The position numbers and the translations under genes are program-made. The notes beneath the pieces are model-generated. The model was given only the letters and a program-made list of their open reading frames with translations. It was not told the origin of the DNA and did no database searches. From DALYLB01 sp046154695 (GTDB taxonomy: Bacteria > Acidobacteriota > Blastocatellia > RBC074), in assembly GCA_046154695.1 (NCBI GenBank), contig JBJXFI010000198.1, forward strand, positions 1-8,204: a DNA stretch of 8,204 bases, given 5' to 3'. Each line of letters starts with the position of its first letter. The first letter of the stretch is position 1. Below are positions 1 through 6,334 of this stretch, piece after piece.

Positions 1-230
1 ATTGTTACACCGCGCTCTGTGAATGCCACGCCGTCACGCACCTGCAGACCGCATTCCCGCCCCAGGTCGCACAGACCGCGATTTACACAAAGAACGACGG
101 CATCGTCGATTGGAAGGTCTGCGTCACCGAGGACGCCGCCGCCAATTTCGAGGTCACGGGAACCCACGTGGGCCTGGCCTTCAACGCGGCGGTGTACCGG
201 CTGATCGCGCTTCGCCTGGCGGGGAAGTAA
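1..230 (+). CDS. Alpha/beta-hydrolase-like protein, C-terminal fragment
   Basis: This is the 3' end of a gene that begins before the window. The open frame reads from base 3 to a TAA at 228-230 and leaves 75 residues. The fragment has the C-terminal layout of serine alpha/beta hydrolases: a beta strand ending in IYTKNDGIVDW, where the Asp of NDGIV fits the acidic member of the triad, then a short Cys-containing loop, then EVTGTHVGLAFN, where the His fits the catalytic base, and a final amphipathic helix (AAVYRLIALRLAG). The nucleophile Ser would lie upstream and cannot be seen. This acid/His spacing is familiar from predicted lipases or esterases annotated simply as alpha/beta hydrolases. The substrate is unknown. 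A 98-nt gap with a possible promoter separates it from the next gene, so it is probably not part of the downstream system. The assignment rests on motif pattern only. Confidence 0.7.
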   Translation, partial: CYTALCECHAVTHLQTAFPPQVAQTAIYTKNDGIVDWKVCVTEDAAANFEVTGTHVGLAFNAAVYRLIALRLAGK

Positions 231-251
231 CGGGCGGTACATATTATTCCA

Positions 252-280
252 TTGAGCATTCCGAAAGCCTGGCATAAGAT
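252..280 (+). promoter_or_regulatory. Possible sigma-70-type promoter for the TIR-MoxR-FGE operon
   Basis: TTGAGC at 252-257 (4 of 6 matches to TTGACA) and TAAGAT at 275-280 (4 of 6 matches to TATAAT) are separated by 17 bp. They lie in an AT-rich patch (about 240-310) that stands out from the GC-rich surroundings. Transcription would start near 287 and leave a leader of about 40 nt before the ATG at 329. No operator or intrinsic terminator of the upstream gene is evident. This is a consensus match only. Confidence 0.35.
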
Positions 281-328
281 TCCGTACGCGAGATGTTGTA
301 GCCATAAACAATCGAAGCCGGAAGCACG

Positions 329-1645
329 ATGGGACAGCGCCAATCACCAGGACAATTCGACCGACCGATTCGGGTCTTCTTCTCTTATTCTCACAGGGAC
401 GAGGCGCTCCGCGATGAGCTGAGCAAGCATCTCGCGATCCTCAAGCGGCAGGGGCTCGTCAGCGAGTGGCACGATCGGCAGATCATGGCCGGCAAGGAGT
501 GGGCGGGGGAGATCGATGAGAACCTCGATCGGGCCGATGTGATCCTGCTTCTGATCAGCGTGGATTTTCTCGCCTCGGATTACTGCTACAAGATCGAGAT
601 GGAGCGCGCCATGCAGCGCCACGAGGCGGGCGAGGCCGTCGTCATTCCGATTGTCCTGCGGCCCTGTTTGTGGAGCGGGGCGCCGTTCGGCAGGCTGCAG
701 GCGCTGCCGAAGAACGCGCTTCCGGTGACGAAATGGCCAACGCCTGACGACGGCTTCACCAACGTCGCGGAGGGAATTCGGGCGCTGGTTGCGGCGCCGC
801 GGATGGCGGTCGCTCCGGCGGCGCGGGCGGCGTATGGCGAGGACGTACCGCGCCGGTGCGATCGGGGCGATCAGACGAACGATTTCCAGATGTTCCTTGG
901 CGATCACCGGCAATCGAAGGTGCTGGTGTGCGGAATTTCGGCAAAGGAGACGGACCTTCCCGAGAGCCTGGGCGAGCGATTCACCAACACCATCATTCAA
1001 CAGCACGCCGAACAGACCTGGGGCGTGAACCATGGAACGGCCCCGGGGAAGCTGATCTCCTGGCCCGATCTCGCTCCCGCTGACGAGGCGGCCCGCCGCA
1101 ATCGGCTGCTCAACGCCGTCTATCGATATCTTAAATGCGACACGTTCTCGACGAAGCCGAAGGATTTCGCGGACGCCGTTCGCGGGAAGCTCGAAAAAGC
1201 GATCGTGCTGCGCCACACGATTCGCGTCGAGCGATGGGAGCAGGGTGAGCGGGAGCTGCTCGCATGGTATCTCGATTTCTGGGATGGCGTGCACGCGCAG
1301 GGCCCCGCGCCGCAGTTCATCGTCCTGCTCAACCTGCTCTCGCCGGAGCGCGGCGGGTGGCTGTCGTCGCTCTTCGGCCCGCGCATCGACGCGAAGCCCG
1401 GCGACGAGGTGAAGGCGCTCTTCGATCGGGGCGCGTCGCCGAAGCGGCTTTTGCCGGAGCTTCCGTGCATCCGCTACGAGCACGTACGGGAATGGTTCGA
1501 TGAACACGGCATCTTCGACGAGGGGGAGCGCATCGATCGATGCGAGGCGCTCTTTCCGAAAAAGAAGGGGTGCCGGCCGATGGCCGAGATCGAAAAGGTT
1601 CTGATGGCCTGCCACGCTGAATTTCTGAAGCGACAATCGCAATGA
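329..1645 (+). CDS. TIR-domain protein with iSTAND-like C-terminal domain (putative conflict-system effector)
   Basis: This 438-residue soluble protein has a TIR domain at about residues 13-155. FFSYSHRDE (17-25) is the betaA/BB-loop signature. ADVILLLIS (69-77) is a core strand, and FLASDYCYKIEMERA (80-94) carries the Glu, E90, expected at the NAD-cleaving site. VIPIVLRPC (105-113) is the next strand. An Ala/Pro-rich linker (about 155-172) leads to a second domain that begins RRCDRGDQ (175-182) and continues with a hydrophobic strand KVLVCGIS. This start resembles iSTAND domains, inactive relatives of STAND NTPases known from MoxR/vWA conflict systems. There is no Walker A motif, which agrees with an inactive NTPase. 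The likely role is an NAD+-depleting or signal-producing effector held in check by its C-terminal domain. The ATG has GGAAG at 320-324 (4-nt spacing). The TGA stop overlaps the ribosome-binding site of the MoxR gene, suggesting coupled translation. The TIR call is firm; iSTAND is a motif-based inference. Confidence 0.85.
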   Translation: MGQRQSPGQFDRPIRVFFSYSHRDEALRDELSKHLAILKRQGLVSEWHDRQIMAGKEWAGEIDENLDRADVILLLISVDFLASDYCYKIEMERAMQRHEAGEAVVIPIVLRPCLWSGAPFGRLQALPKNALPVTKWPTPDDGFTNVAEGIRALVAAPRMAVAPAARAAYGEDVPRRCDRGDQTNDFQMFLGDHRQSKVLVCGISAKETDLPESLGERFTNTIIQQHAEQTWGVNHGTAPGKLISWPDLAPADEAARRNRLLNAVYRYLKCDTFSTKPKDFADAVRGKLEKAIVLRHTIRVERWEQGERELLAWYLDFWDGVHAQGPAPQFIVLLNLLSPERGGWLSSLFGPRIDAKPGDEVKALFDRGASPKRLLPELPCIRYEHVREWFDEHGIFDEGERIDRCEALFPKKKGCRPMAEIEKVLMACHAEFLKRQSQ

Positions 1646-1654
1646 GGGGAACCG

Positions 1655-2581
1655 ATGACCGAGCAAACCCAATTTCAACTCTATGTCGGCGACGGGACGA
1701 CCCGGGGCGTGGCGGCGCCGCTCTTCGAACCGCTCGCCAGCCTGAACGATCCGGCGGGGTATGTGGCCGAGCCGGGATTGCGCGATGCCGTCAACGTCGC
1801 GCTGGCCCTCGGGCAGCCGCTGCTGCTGACGGGCGAGCCGGGCACGGGCAAGACGCAGCTCGCCGGCAGTCTCGCGCGCGAGCTGGGCGTGGGGACGCCG
1901 CTCGTTTTCAACGTCAAGACGACGTCGATCGCGCGCGATCTGTTCTATCGCTACGATTCGCTGACCCACTTTCATGACGCGCAGTTCCGCAAAGAGGGCG
2001 GCATCGAGATCGAGACGTATATTGCCTACGAGGCGCTCGGGCTGGCCGTGATGCGCGCGGAGGAGAAAGCCGAGACGCGGACGCGCTCCGTGGTGCTGAT
2101 CGACGAGATCGACAAGGCGCCGCGCGACCTGCCGAACGACGTGCTCAACGAGATCGAGGCCATGGAGTTCACCGTCCGCGAGACGGGGAAGACGTTTCGC
2201 GCCGACCCGCGCTACCGGCCGATCGTCGTGCTGACGAGCAACTCGGAGAAGAACCTGCCGGACGCGTTCCTGCGGCGCTGCGTCTTCTATCACATCGAGT
2301 TTCCCGATAAGGACCGCCTGCGCGAGATCATCGCGCGGCGCGTGACGCTCTCCGATGTTTTTCAGGCGGAGATGCTCGACCCCGCGCTCGCGCGGTTCGA
2401 GGAGATCCGCAAGCTCCCGCTCGGGAAGCTGCCGGCCACGGCCGAGCTTCTCGCCTGGGTGCGGATCCTGGATCGGCTGGGGCTCGACGTGCGCGACGCG
2501 GGCCGGCAGGGCGAGGTCGCGGCGAGCTACACGGCGCTGGCGAAGAACGACGATGATTTGAAACGAATGCGGAAGGGATAG
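1655..2581 (+). CDS. MoxR-type AAA+ ATPase
   Basis: This 308-residue protein has the full set of AAA+ motifs. The Walker A motif GEPGTGKT is at residues 60-67 and Walker B VVLIDEID at 146-153. Sensor 1 lies in VVLTSNSEKN (Asn196), followed by FLRRC (205-209) with the arginine-finger pair. A helical lid follows (LPATAELLAWVRIL near 270). The segment GYVAEPGLRDAVNVALALG before Walker A and the length match the MoxR family. MoxR ATPases usually work as hexameric, chaperone-like remodellers with a vWA-domain partner; here the next gene encodes a vWA-like protein. The expected role is ATP-driven remodelling or licensing of the vWA/TIR partners in the cytoplasm. The start ATG has AGGGG at 1645-1649, five bases upstream, within and just after the stop of the TIR gene, so the two genes are only 9 nt apart. 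A 62-nt gap with a hairpin separates it from the downstream gene. Family assignment is secure; the role in this system is inferred. Confidence 0.93.
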   Translation: MTEQTQFQLYVGDGTTRGVAAPLFEPLASLNDPAGYVAEPGLRDAVNVALALGQPLLLTGEPGTGKTQLAGSLARELGVGTPLVFNVKTTSIARDLFYRYDSLTHFHDAQFRKEGGIEIETYIAYEALGLAVMRAEEKAETRTRSVVLIDEIDKAPRDLPNDVLNEIEAMEFTVRETGKTFRADPRYRPIVVLTSNSEKNLPDAFLRRCVFYHIEFPDKDRLREIIARRVTLSDVFQAEMLDPALARFEEIRKLPLGKLPATAELLAWVRILDRLGLDVRDAGRQGEVAASYTALAKNDDDLKRMRKG

Positions 2582-2583
2582 CC

Positions 2584-2611
2584 TTTGGAGTGCGGCGTGA
2601 ACCCGCCGCAC
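2584..2611. repeat. REP-like hairpin between the MoxR and vWA/FGE genes
   Basis: The octamer TTTGGAGT starts at 2584, two bases after the MoxR stop codon. It runs into a perfect 8-bp stem, GTGCGGCG (2590-2597) with CGCCGCAC (2604-2611), around the 6-nt loop TGAACC. A second small hairpin, ATACGC/GCGTGT with loop TTC, follows at about 2615-2629. No T-tract follows, so this is unlikely to be a simple intrinsic terminator. It could lower expression of the downstream gene or stabilise the upstream mRNA. The same octamer also heads a palindrome just after the ABC gene stop (6314). Confidence 0.6.
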
Positions 2612-2643
2612 ACCATACGCTTCGCGTGTAGATTGAGATTCGA

Positions 2644-5508
2644 TTGACTACGAACGAACACAACCCGCTTCCCTTCGACGGACTCTTCGCGCATCTGCAG
2701 GCGCGGGGATTCGTTCTCGGCGTGGACCAGCATCTGCGCCTGCAGCTCCTGCTCGCGCGGATCGGCGCGGAGGTGTGTTCGTTCGAACAGGTCAAGACGC
2801 TGCTGTGCCCCCTCTTCGCCACGAACCGCGAGCAGCAGCGGGAGTTCCATCGCCTCTTCGATCAATTCATCGCCGTGTCGGAACCCGAGGCGGAGCCCTC
2901 CCCCGCGCCGGAGCCCGCCCCGCCCGCGCGGCGTTCGTGGCGGCGGTTTCGGCTGACGGCCTATTCGTCGGCGATCGCGCTGCTGCTCGCGGGGACGGCG
3001 CTGGTCGCGACGGAGCGATTCCGGCTGCTGGCAGGGCTCGATCAATTGCGGCTTCCCGATGTCCCGGAATGGATTCCGCCGCGGCCGATTCAGACCGTTA
3101 TCGAGACGATCACGCTTGGGATACCGATTCCGCAAGAGATCACGCAGCCGCGCCCCGTCCCGCCGCCCGATTGGGCGCTCGACCACCGGTGGACGCTTCG
3201 CATGCTGGCGGTCGCGCTGCCGCTGCTGGCGTTCGCGCTCTGGCAGCTCTGGCGCTGGTGGCGCAGGCGGCCCGCGGTCGAGCGGGCGCAGGGGCGGCGG
3301 CCGCCCTTTACGTGGCCGATCGAACTCGAGCCGGAGGAGTGGCGGCTCGACCGGTCGCCGCTTTACCGGCAGGCGACGCGGGGGCTGCGGCGCCGGCAGC
3401 GGGACGATTTCGAGCATCTCGACGTGCCGCGCACGATCGAGGCGACGATCGAGGCGCGCGGCTACCTGCGCTTTCGCTATCGCCGCGCGAGCCGGGTGCC
3501 GGAATACCTGGTGCTGATCGATCGCGCCTCGCGCCACGATCATCAGGCCCGCTATTTCGAGCTGCTCGCCGATGCCCTCGAACGCGACGGCCTTTTCGTC
3601 GTGCGCTACTTTTACGACGGCGATCCCCGCGTCTGCCATGCCCCTCCGCCAAAACCGGCTACCGGCAACCGGCAGCGCGATCGCTATCTGACCGAGCTGC
3701 AGCGCCGCTATCCCGGCCACCGGCTGATCCTGATGGGCAGCGCCGCGAAGCTCTTCGATCCGGTCTCGGGCGATTACGCGCGCTGGACCGAGCTGCTGAC
3801 CGAGTGGGAGGACCGCGCCGTCCTGACGCCGGTCGCCCTGCCCGCGTGGCGGCGGCGCGAGCGGCTGCTCGGCGAGGCCTTCACGGTGCTGCCGGGCACG
3901 CTCGCGGGCCTGGCCGAACTGGCGGAACGCTACGAACTGCCGCTGCGCGACGATCCGCCGAGCGGCGAAACGGCCGATCCGCCGCCCGATGTGGGCTACG
4001 GCGTGACGGTCGAGGAGCTGAAGAGCTATCTCGGCCCCGATGCGTTCCAGTGGCTCTGCGCCTGCGCGTTCTATCCGGAGCTGCAGTGGGACCTGACGCA
4101 GAAACTCGGCCGGCTCGCGCTGCCCGAGGCGGCGGGGCTCGACGAGGCCGCGCTATGGCGGCTGCTGCGCCTGCCCTGGTTCCGCGAGGGAGCGATCCCC
4201 GACGAGATTCGCTACCCGCTCGTTCGCGTCCTCGATCCCGGGCGGCGCCGCGCCATCCGCGAATTCCTGATCCAAACGCTCGAAGAGAACCCTGCCGACG
4301 TGGGCACCTTCGCCGCCGACGAGCGCCGCCTCGACATCGCCGTCCAGAAGGCATGGCTCGCCGGCGACGATCGCGCCGCGCGCAGGAAGGCCCTCGAAGA
4401 GATCGAAGATCTCCCGCCCGGCGAACTCACCCGCGACTACACGATCATCCGCCTGCTCGATGAAAAACCTGCCACGCTGCTCGCGCTGCTCCTGCCGCGG
4501 CGCTTCCGAAAGCTCGTCTACCCCGAGGGGCTGTCGATCTATTCGGTGCGCTGGCAGGCCGCGCTGGCGTTTGCGCTGATGGCCGCGCTGGCGCTGCTTG
4601 GCGGGACCCAGGCGTACCTCCACTATCGCGAGGGGCACCGACCGCTGCCGGATATCGCTGGTCCGACACCGACCCCGCGGCCCGATCTGTCGCCGATTCC
4701 GCCGCGGCCGTCTCCGTCGCCTAGCCCGACGCAAACGCCGCTGCCTGTCGGCAGAGCCGGCCCGACGCAGACCGTGATGGTTCCAATGGGGACGCCCGGC
4801 CCCGAACAATCCAAGCCGGTTCAGCAGATCCGGATCGAGATGGTTCCGCTGCCGGGCGGCACGTTCCTGATGGGCTCGGTGCGGGATGAAAGCCTCAATT
4901 ATGATATTGAGAGTCCGCAGCATCGTGTCACGGTTAGCCCCTTCTTGATCGGAAAATATGAAGTAACACAGGCGCAATGGAAGGCTGTGATGGGCGAGAA
5001 GAATAATCCGTCACGATTTCAGGGGGATGATTTACCGGTTGAATATGTTAGTTGGAATGAAGCGCAGGAATTTTGTTCGATCCTGACGAAGATGACGGGA
5101 AAAACCTGGCGGCTGCCGACCGAGGCGGAGTGGGAGTACGCGGCGCGCGTGGGGACGACGGGGCAGTATGCGGGGAATCTGGATGCGATGGCCTGGTATG
5201 GGAAGAATTCGGGTGGTCGGACTCATCCGGTGGGCACGATGAGGCCCAATCGTTGGGGGCTGCATGATATATATGGCAATGTCGGGGAGTGGTGCGGTGA
5301 CAGGTATAGCAGGAGCTACTACGGGGAGCTTCAAAAGCAGGGAGTGGCGATTGACCCACGGGGCCCAGCTAATGGTTCGGTCCGCGTCATTCGCGGCTGC
5401 GGTTGGGGCAGCAGCGATGTTGACTGCAGGTCGGCGAGCCGCGGCAGCTGGACGCCCATCCACCGCGACGACGCCCTCGGCTTCCGCCTCGTGAGGGTCG
5501 GCCCGTAA
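2644..5508 (+). CDS. Membrane protein: CoxE-like N-terminus, vWA-like domain, C-terminal FGE/SUMF1-fold sensor
   Basis: This 954-residue multidomain protein appears to be the receptor of the operon. Residues 1-75 are helical and resemble the N-terminus of CoxE-type vWA proteins (FDGLFAHLQARGF; later LFDQF). Membrane segments are predicted at about 104-122, 187-205 and 637-655. Residues 285-425 look like a vWA fold (YLVLIDRAS at 288-296, LILMG at 361-365, VLTPV at 393-397), but the MIDAS DxSxS reads DRASR. A helical domain follows (FQWLCACAFYPE at 468-479; LPWFREG at 510-516). A Pro/Thr linker (about 667-715) leads to an FGE/SUMF1 fold at 731-954, with LPGGTFLMGS, YEVTQAQW, RLPTEAEWEYAAR (823-835), GNVGEWC (878-884) and LGFRL (945-949). 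The paired active-site cysteines of true FGE are absent, so it probably binds ligand rather than oxidising cysteine. Basic flanks (WRRFR; WRRRP; RRFRK) predict the vWA part inside and the FGE part outside. An in-frame stop at 2629-2631 leaves TTG 2644 as the likely start; its ribosome site is weak. Confidence 0.85.
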   Translation: MTTNEHNPLPFDGLFAHLQARGFVLGVDQHLRLQLLLARIGAEVCSFEQVKTLLCPLFATNREQQREFHRLFDQFIAVSEPEAEPSPAPEPAPPARRSWRRFRLTAYSSAIALLLAGTALVATERFRLLAGLDQLRLPDVPEWIPPRPIQTVIETITLGIPIPQEITQPRPVPPPDWALDHRWTLRMLAVALPLLAFALWQLWRWWRRRPAVERAQGRRPPFTWPIELEPEEWRLDRSPLYRQATRGLRRRQRDDFEHLDVPRTIEATIEARGYLRFRYRRASRVPEYLVLIDRASRHDHQARYFELLADALERDGLFVVRYFYDGDPRVCHAPPPKPATGNRQRDRYLTELQRRYPGHRLILMGSAAKLFDPVSGDYARWTELLTEWEDRAVLTPVALPAWRRRERLLGEAFTVLPGTLAGLAELAERYELPLRDDPPSGETADPPPDVGYGVTVEELKSYLGPDAFQWLCACAFYPELQWDLTQKLGRLALPEAAGLDEAALWRLLRLPWFREGAIPDEIRYPLVRVLDPGRRRAIREFLIQTLEENPADVGTFAADERRLDIAVQKAWLAGDDRAARRKALEEIEDLPPGELTRDYTIIRLLDEKPATLLALLLPRRFRKLVYPEGLSIYSVRWQAALAFALMAALALLGGTQAYLHYREGHRPLPDIAGPTPTPRPDLSPIPPRPSPSPSPTQTPLPVGRAGPTQTVMVPMGTPGPEQSKPVQQIRIEMVPLPGGTFLMGSVRDESLNYDIESPQHRVTVSPFLIGKYEVTQAQWKAVMGEKNNPSRFQGDDLPVEYVSWNEAQEFCSILTKMTGKTWRLPTEAEWEYAARVGTTGQYAGNLDAMAWYGKNSGGRTHPVGTMRPNRWGLHDIYGNVGEWCGDRYSRSYYGELQKQGVAIDPRGPANGSVRVIRGCGWGSSDVDCRSASRGSWTPIHRDDALGFRLVRVGP
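5398..5490 (+). other. Candidate DGR-type variable region at the 3' end of the FGE domain
   Basis: Codons 919-949 cover the ligand-facing loop of the FGE (C-type-lectin-like) fold, the usual target of diversity-generating retroelements. Around a fixed frame (W921, CRSA 928-931, R933, WTP 936-938, R941, LGFRL 945-949), twelve positions where FGE-family consensus often has Asn carry codons GGC, AGC, AGC, GAC, AGC, GGC, AGC, ATC, CAC, GAC, GAC and GCC. All end in C, and none is AAC. The fixed codons contain almost no adenine. That is the footprint expected from AAC template codons hit by adenine-specific mutagenesis. The Asn consensus is from memory, and C-ending codons are common in this genome. 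No reverse transcriptase or template repeat is present here. Confidence 0.4.
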
Positions 5509-5511
5509 CCC

Positions 5512-5560
5512 TTTCCCAAAATCGGGAAAAGCGCGTCCCGATTCCGAACGCTTCTTTTCT
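5512..5560 (+). terminator. Overlapping hairpins after the FGE gene, possible terminator
   Basis: Two competing stems start just after the TAA at 5506-5508. One is TTTCCC (5512-5517) with GGGAAA (5524-5529) and a 6-nt loop. The other is AATCGGG (5520-5526) with CCCGATT (5537-5543) and a 10-nt loop. A pyrimidine-rich stretch, CTTCTTTTCT, follows at 5551-5560. This could end the conflict-system transcript, though the T-run is weak and displaced by 7 nt. If the gene is a DGR target, a stem-loop just downstream of the variable region would also fit the cruciform seen in known DGRs. Confidence 0.4.
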
Positions 5561-5588
5561 CCCAACCATTCCCAAACTCGGCAAAGCG
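5513..5588. repeat. Imperfect direct repeat pair downstream of the FGE gene
   Basis: TTCCCAAAATCGGGAAAAGCG (21 nt, 5513-5533) recurs as TTCCCAAACTCGGCAAAGCG (5569-5588) with two substitutions and one missing A. The copies are 56 bp apart. Only the first copy keeps its internal hairpin. The origin and function are unknown. Confidence 0.6.
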
Positions 5589-5642
5589 GGCGAAAATGCA
5601 CGGCACGCCGATTGAGTCGCAGACGGGGAAGGAGGGAGAGAC

Positions 5643-6308
5643 ATGATTCGATTGGAGAATGTCGAGAAGTTTTATCCGCAGGGGGTGCAGAAATATTATG
5701 TGCTGCGGCGCATCTCGGTGGAGATCCGGCAGGGGGAGTTCGTGTCGATCATGGGGCCGTCGGGGGCGGGGAAGTCGACGCTGCTGCATATTCTGGGGAT
5801 GCACGATTCGGACTGGAGCGGGGAGTACTGGTTCGATGAATTCCCGATTCACAAGATGAAGCAGAAGGAGCGCAACGAGGTGCGGAACCGGAACATCGGG
5901 TTCGTGTTTCAGAGTTATCACCTGCTGGATCACCTGACGGTGTACGAGAATCTGGAGATTCCGCTCTCGTATCGCGACGTGAAGAAGGGGGAGCGGCAGG
6001 GGATTGTGGGGGACGTGCTCGACAGGTTTCAGATGGTGGGGAAGAAGGATCTCTATCCGACGCAGCTTTCGGGCGGGCAGCAGCAGCTTGTGGGCGTGGC
6101 GCGCGCGGTGATCGCGAATCCGCGGATGATTCTGGCGGACGAGCCGACGGGCAACCTGCACTCCTCGCAGGGGCGCGAGATCATGGAGATGTTCAAGAAG
6201 CTGAACGACGAGGGCACGACGATCATCCAGGTGACGCATTCGGAGCAGAACGCCTCGTACGGGAACCGCATCATCAATCTGGCCGACGGCTGGATGGCGC
6301 AGGAGTGA
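5643..6308 (+). CDS. LolD/MacB-type ABC transporter ATP-binding protein
   Basis: This is a complete 221-residue ABC ATPase. Walker A GPSGAGKS is at residues 38-45, the Q-loop Gln is Q90 (FVFQS), the signature LSGGQ is at 142-146, Walker B ILADEP at 163-168 (Asp166, Glu167) and the switch His is H198 (VTHSE). ADEPTGNLHS and the short length are typical of the MacB/LolD/FtsE branch, which energises mechanotransmission-type permeases rather than bulk import. The residue after SGGQQQ is Leu (L149) where this branch usually has Arg, and the following helix reads VGVARAV. No permease lies within the window, so the partner must be encoded elsewhere or beyond it. A strong Shine-Dalgarno, GGAGG at 5631-5635, sits seven bases before the ATG and fixes the start. 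It is separated from the FGE gene by 134 nt and possible terminators, so it is probably an independent unit. The downstream NtrC-type regulator is a common companion of such ATPases, but a 393-nt element-filled gap intervenes. Confidence 0.93.
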   Translation: MIRLENVEKFYPQGVQKYYVLRRISVEIRQGEFVSIMGPSGAGKSTLLHILGMHDSDWSGEYWFDEFPIHKMKQKERNEVRNRNIGFVFQSYHLLDHLTVYENLEIPLSYRDVKKGERQGIVGDVLDRFQMVGKKDLYPTQLSGGQQQLVGVARAVIANPRMILADEPTGNLHSSQGREIMEMFKKLNDEGTTIIQVTHSEQNASYGNRIINLADGWMAQE

Positions 6309-6334
6309 AATCGTTTGGAGTTCCGCCTTCAGGC

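Noticed and set aside
265..285. Sigma-54 promoter beginning TGGC at 269
   Set aside because: The matching -12 GC element is not present at the required spacing; a sigma-70-like pair explains the region better.
344..2611. 755-residue open frame on the - strand opposite the TIR and MoxR genes
   Set aside because: It is Arg/Leu-rich with no recognisable domain and lies fully antisense to two genes with clear catalytic motifs. Long antisense frames are expected in GC-rich DNA.
2527..3720. 397-residue - strand frame opposite the vWA/FGE gene
   Set aside because: Arg/Pro-rich shadow frame with no domain signature; its end crosses the intergenic hairpin.
2775..4463. 562-residue + strand frame inside the vWA/FGE gene
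   Set aside because: It is Ala/Arg-rich low-complexity sequence in another frame of a well-supported gene; no motif found.
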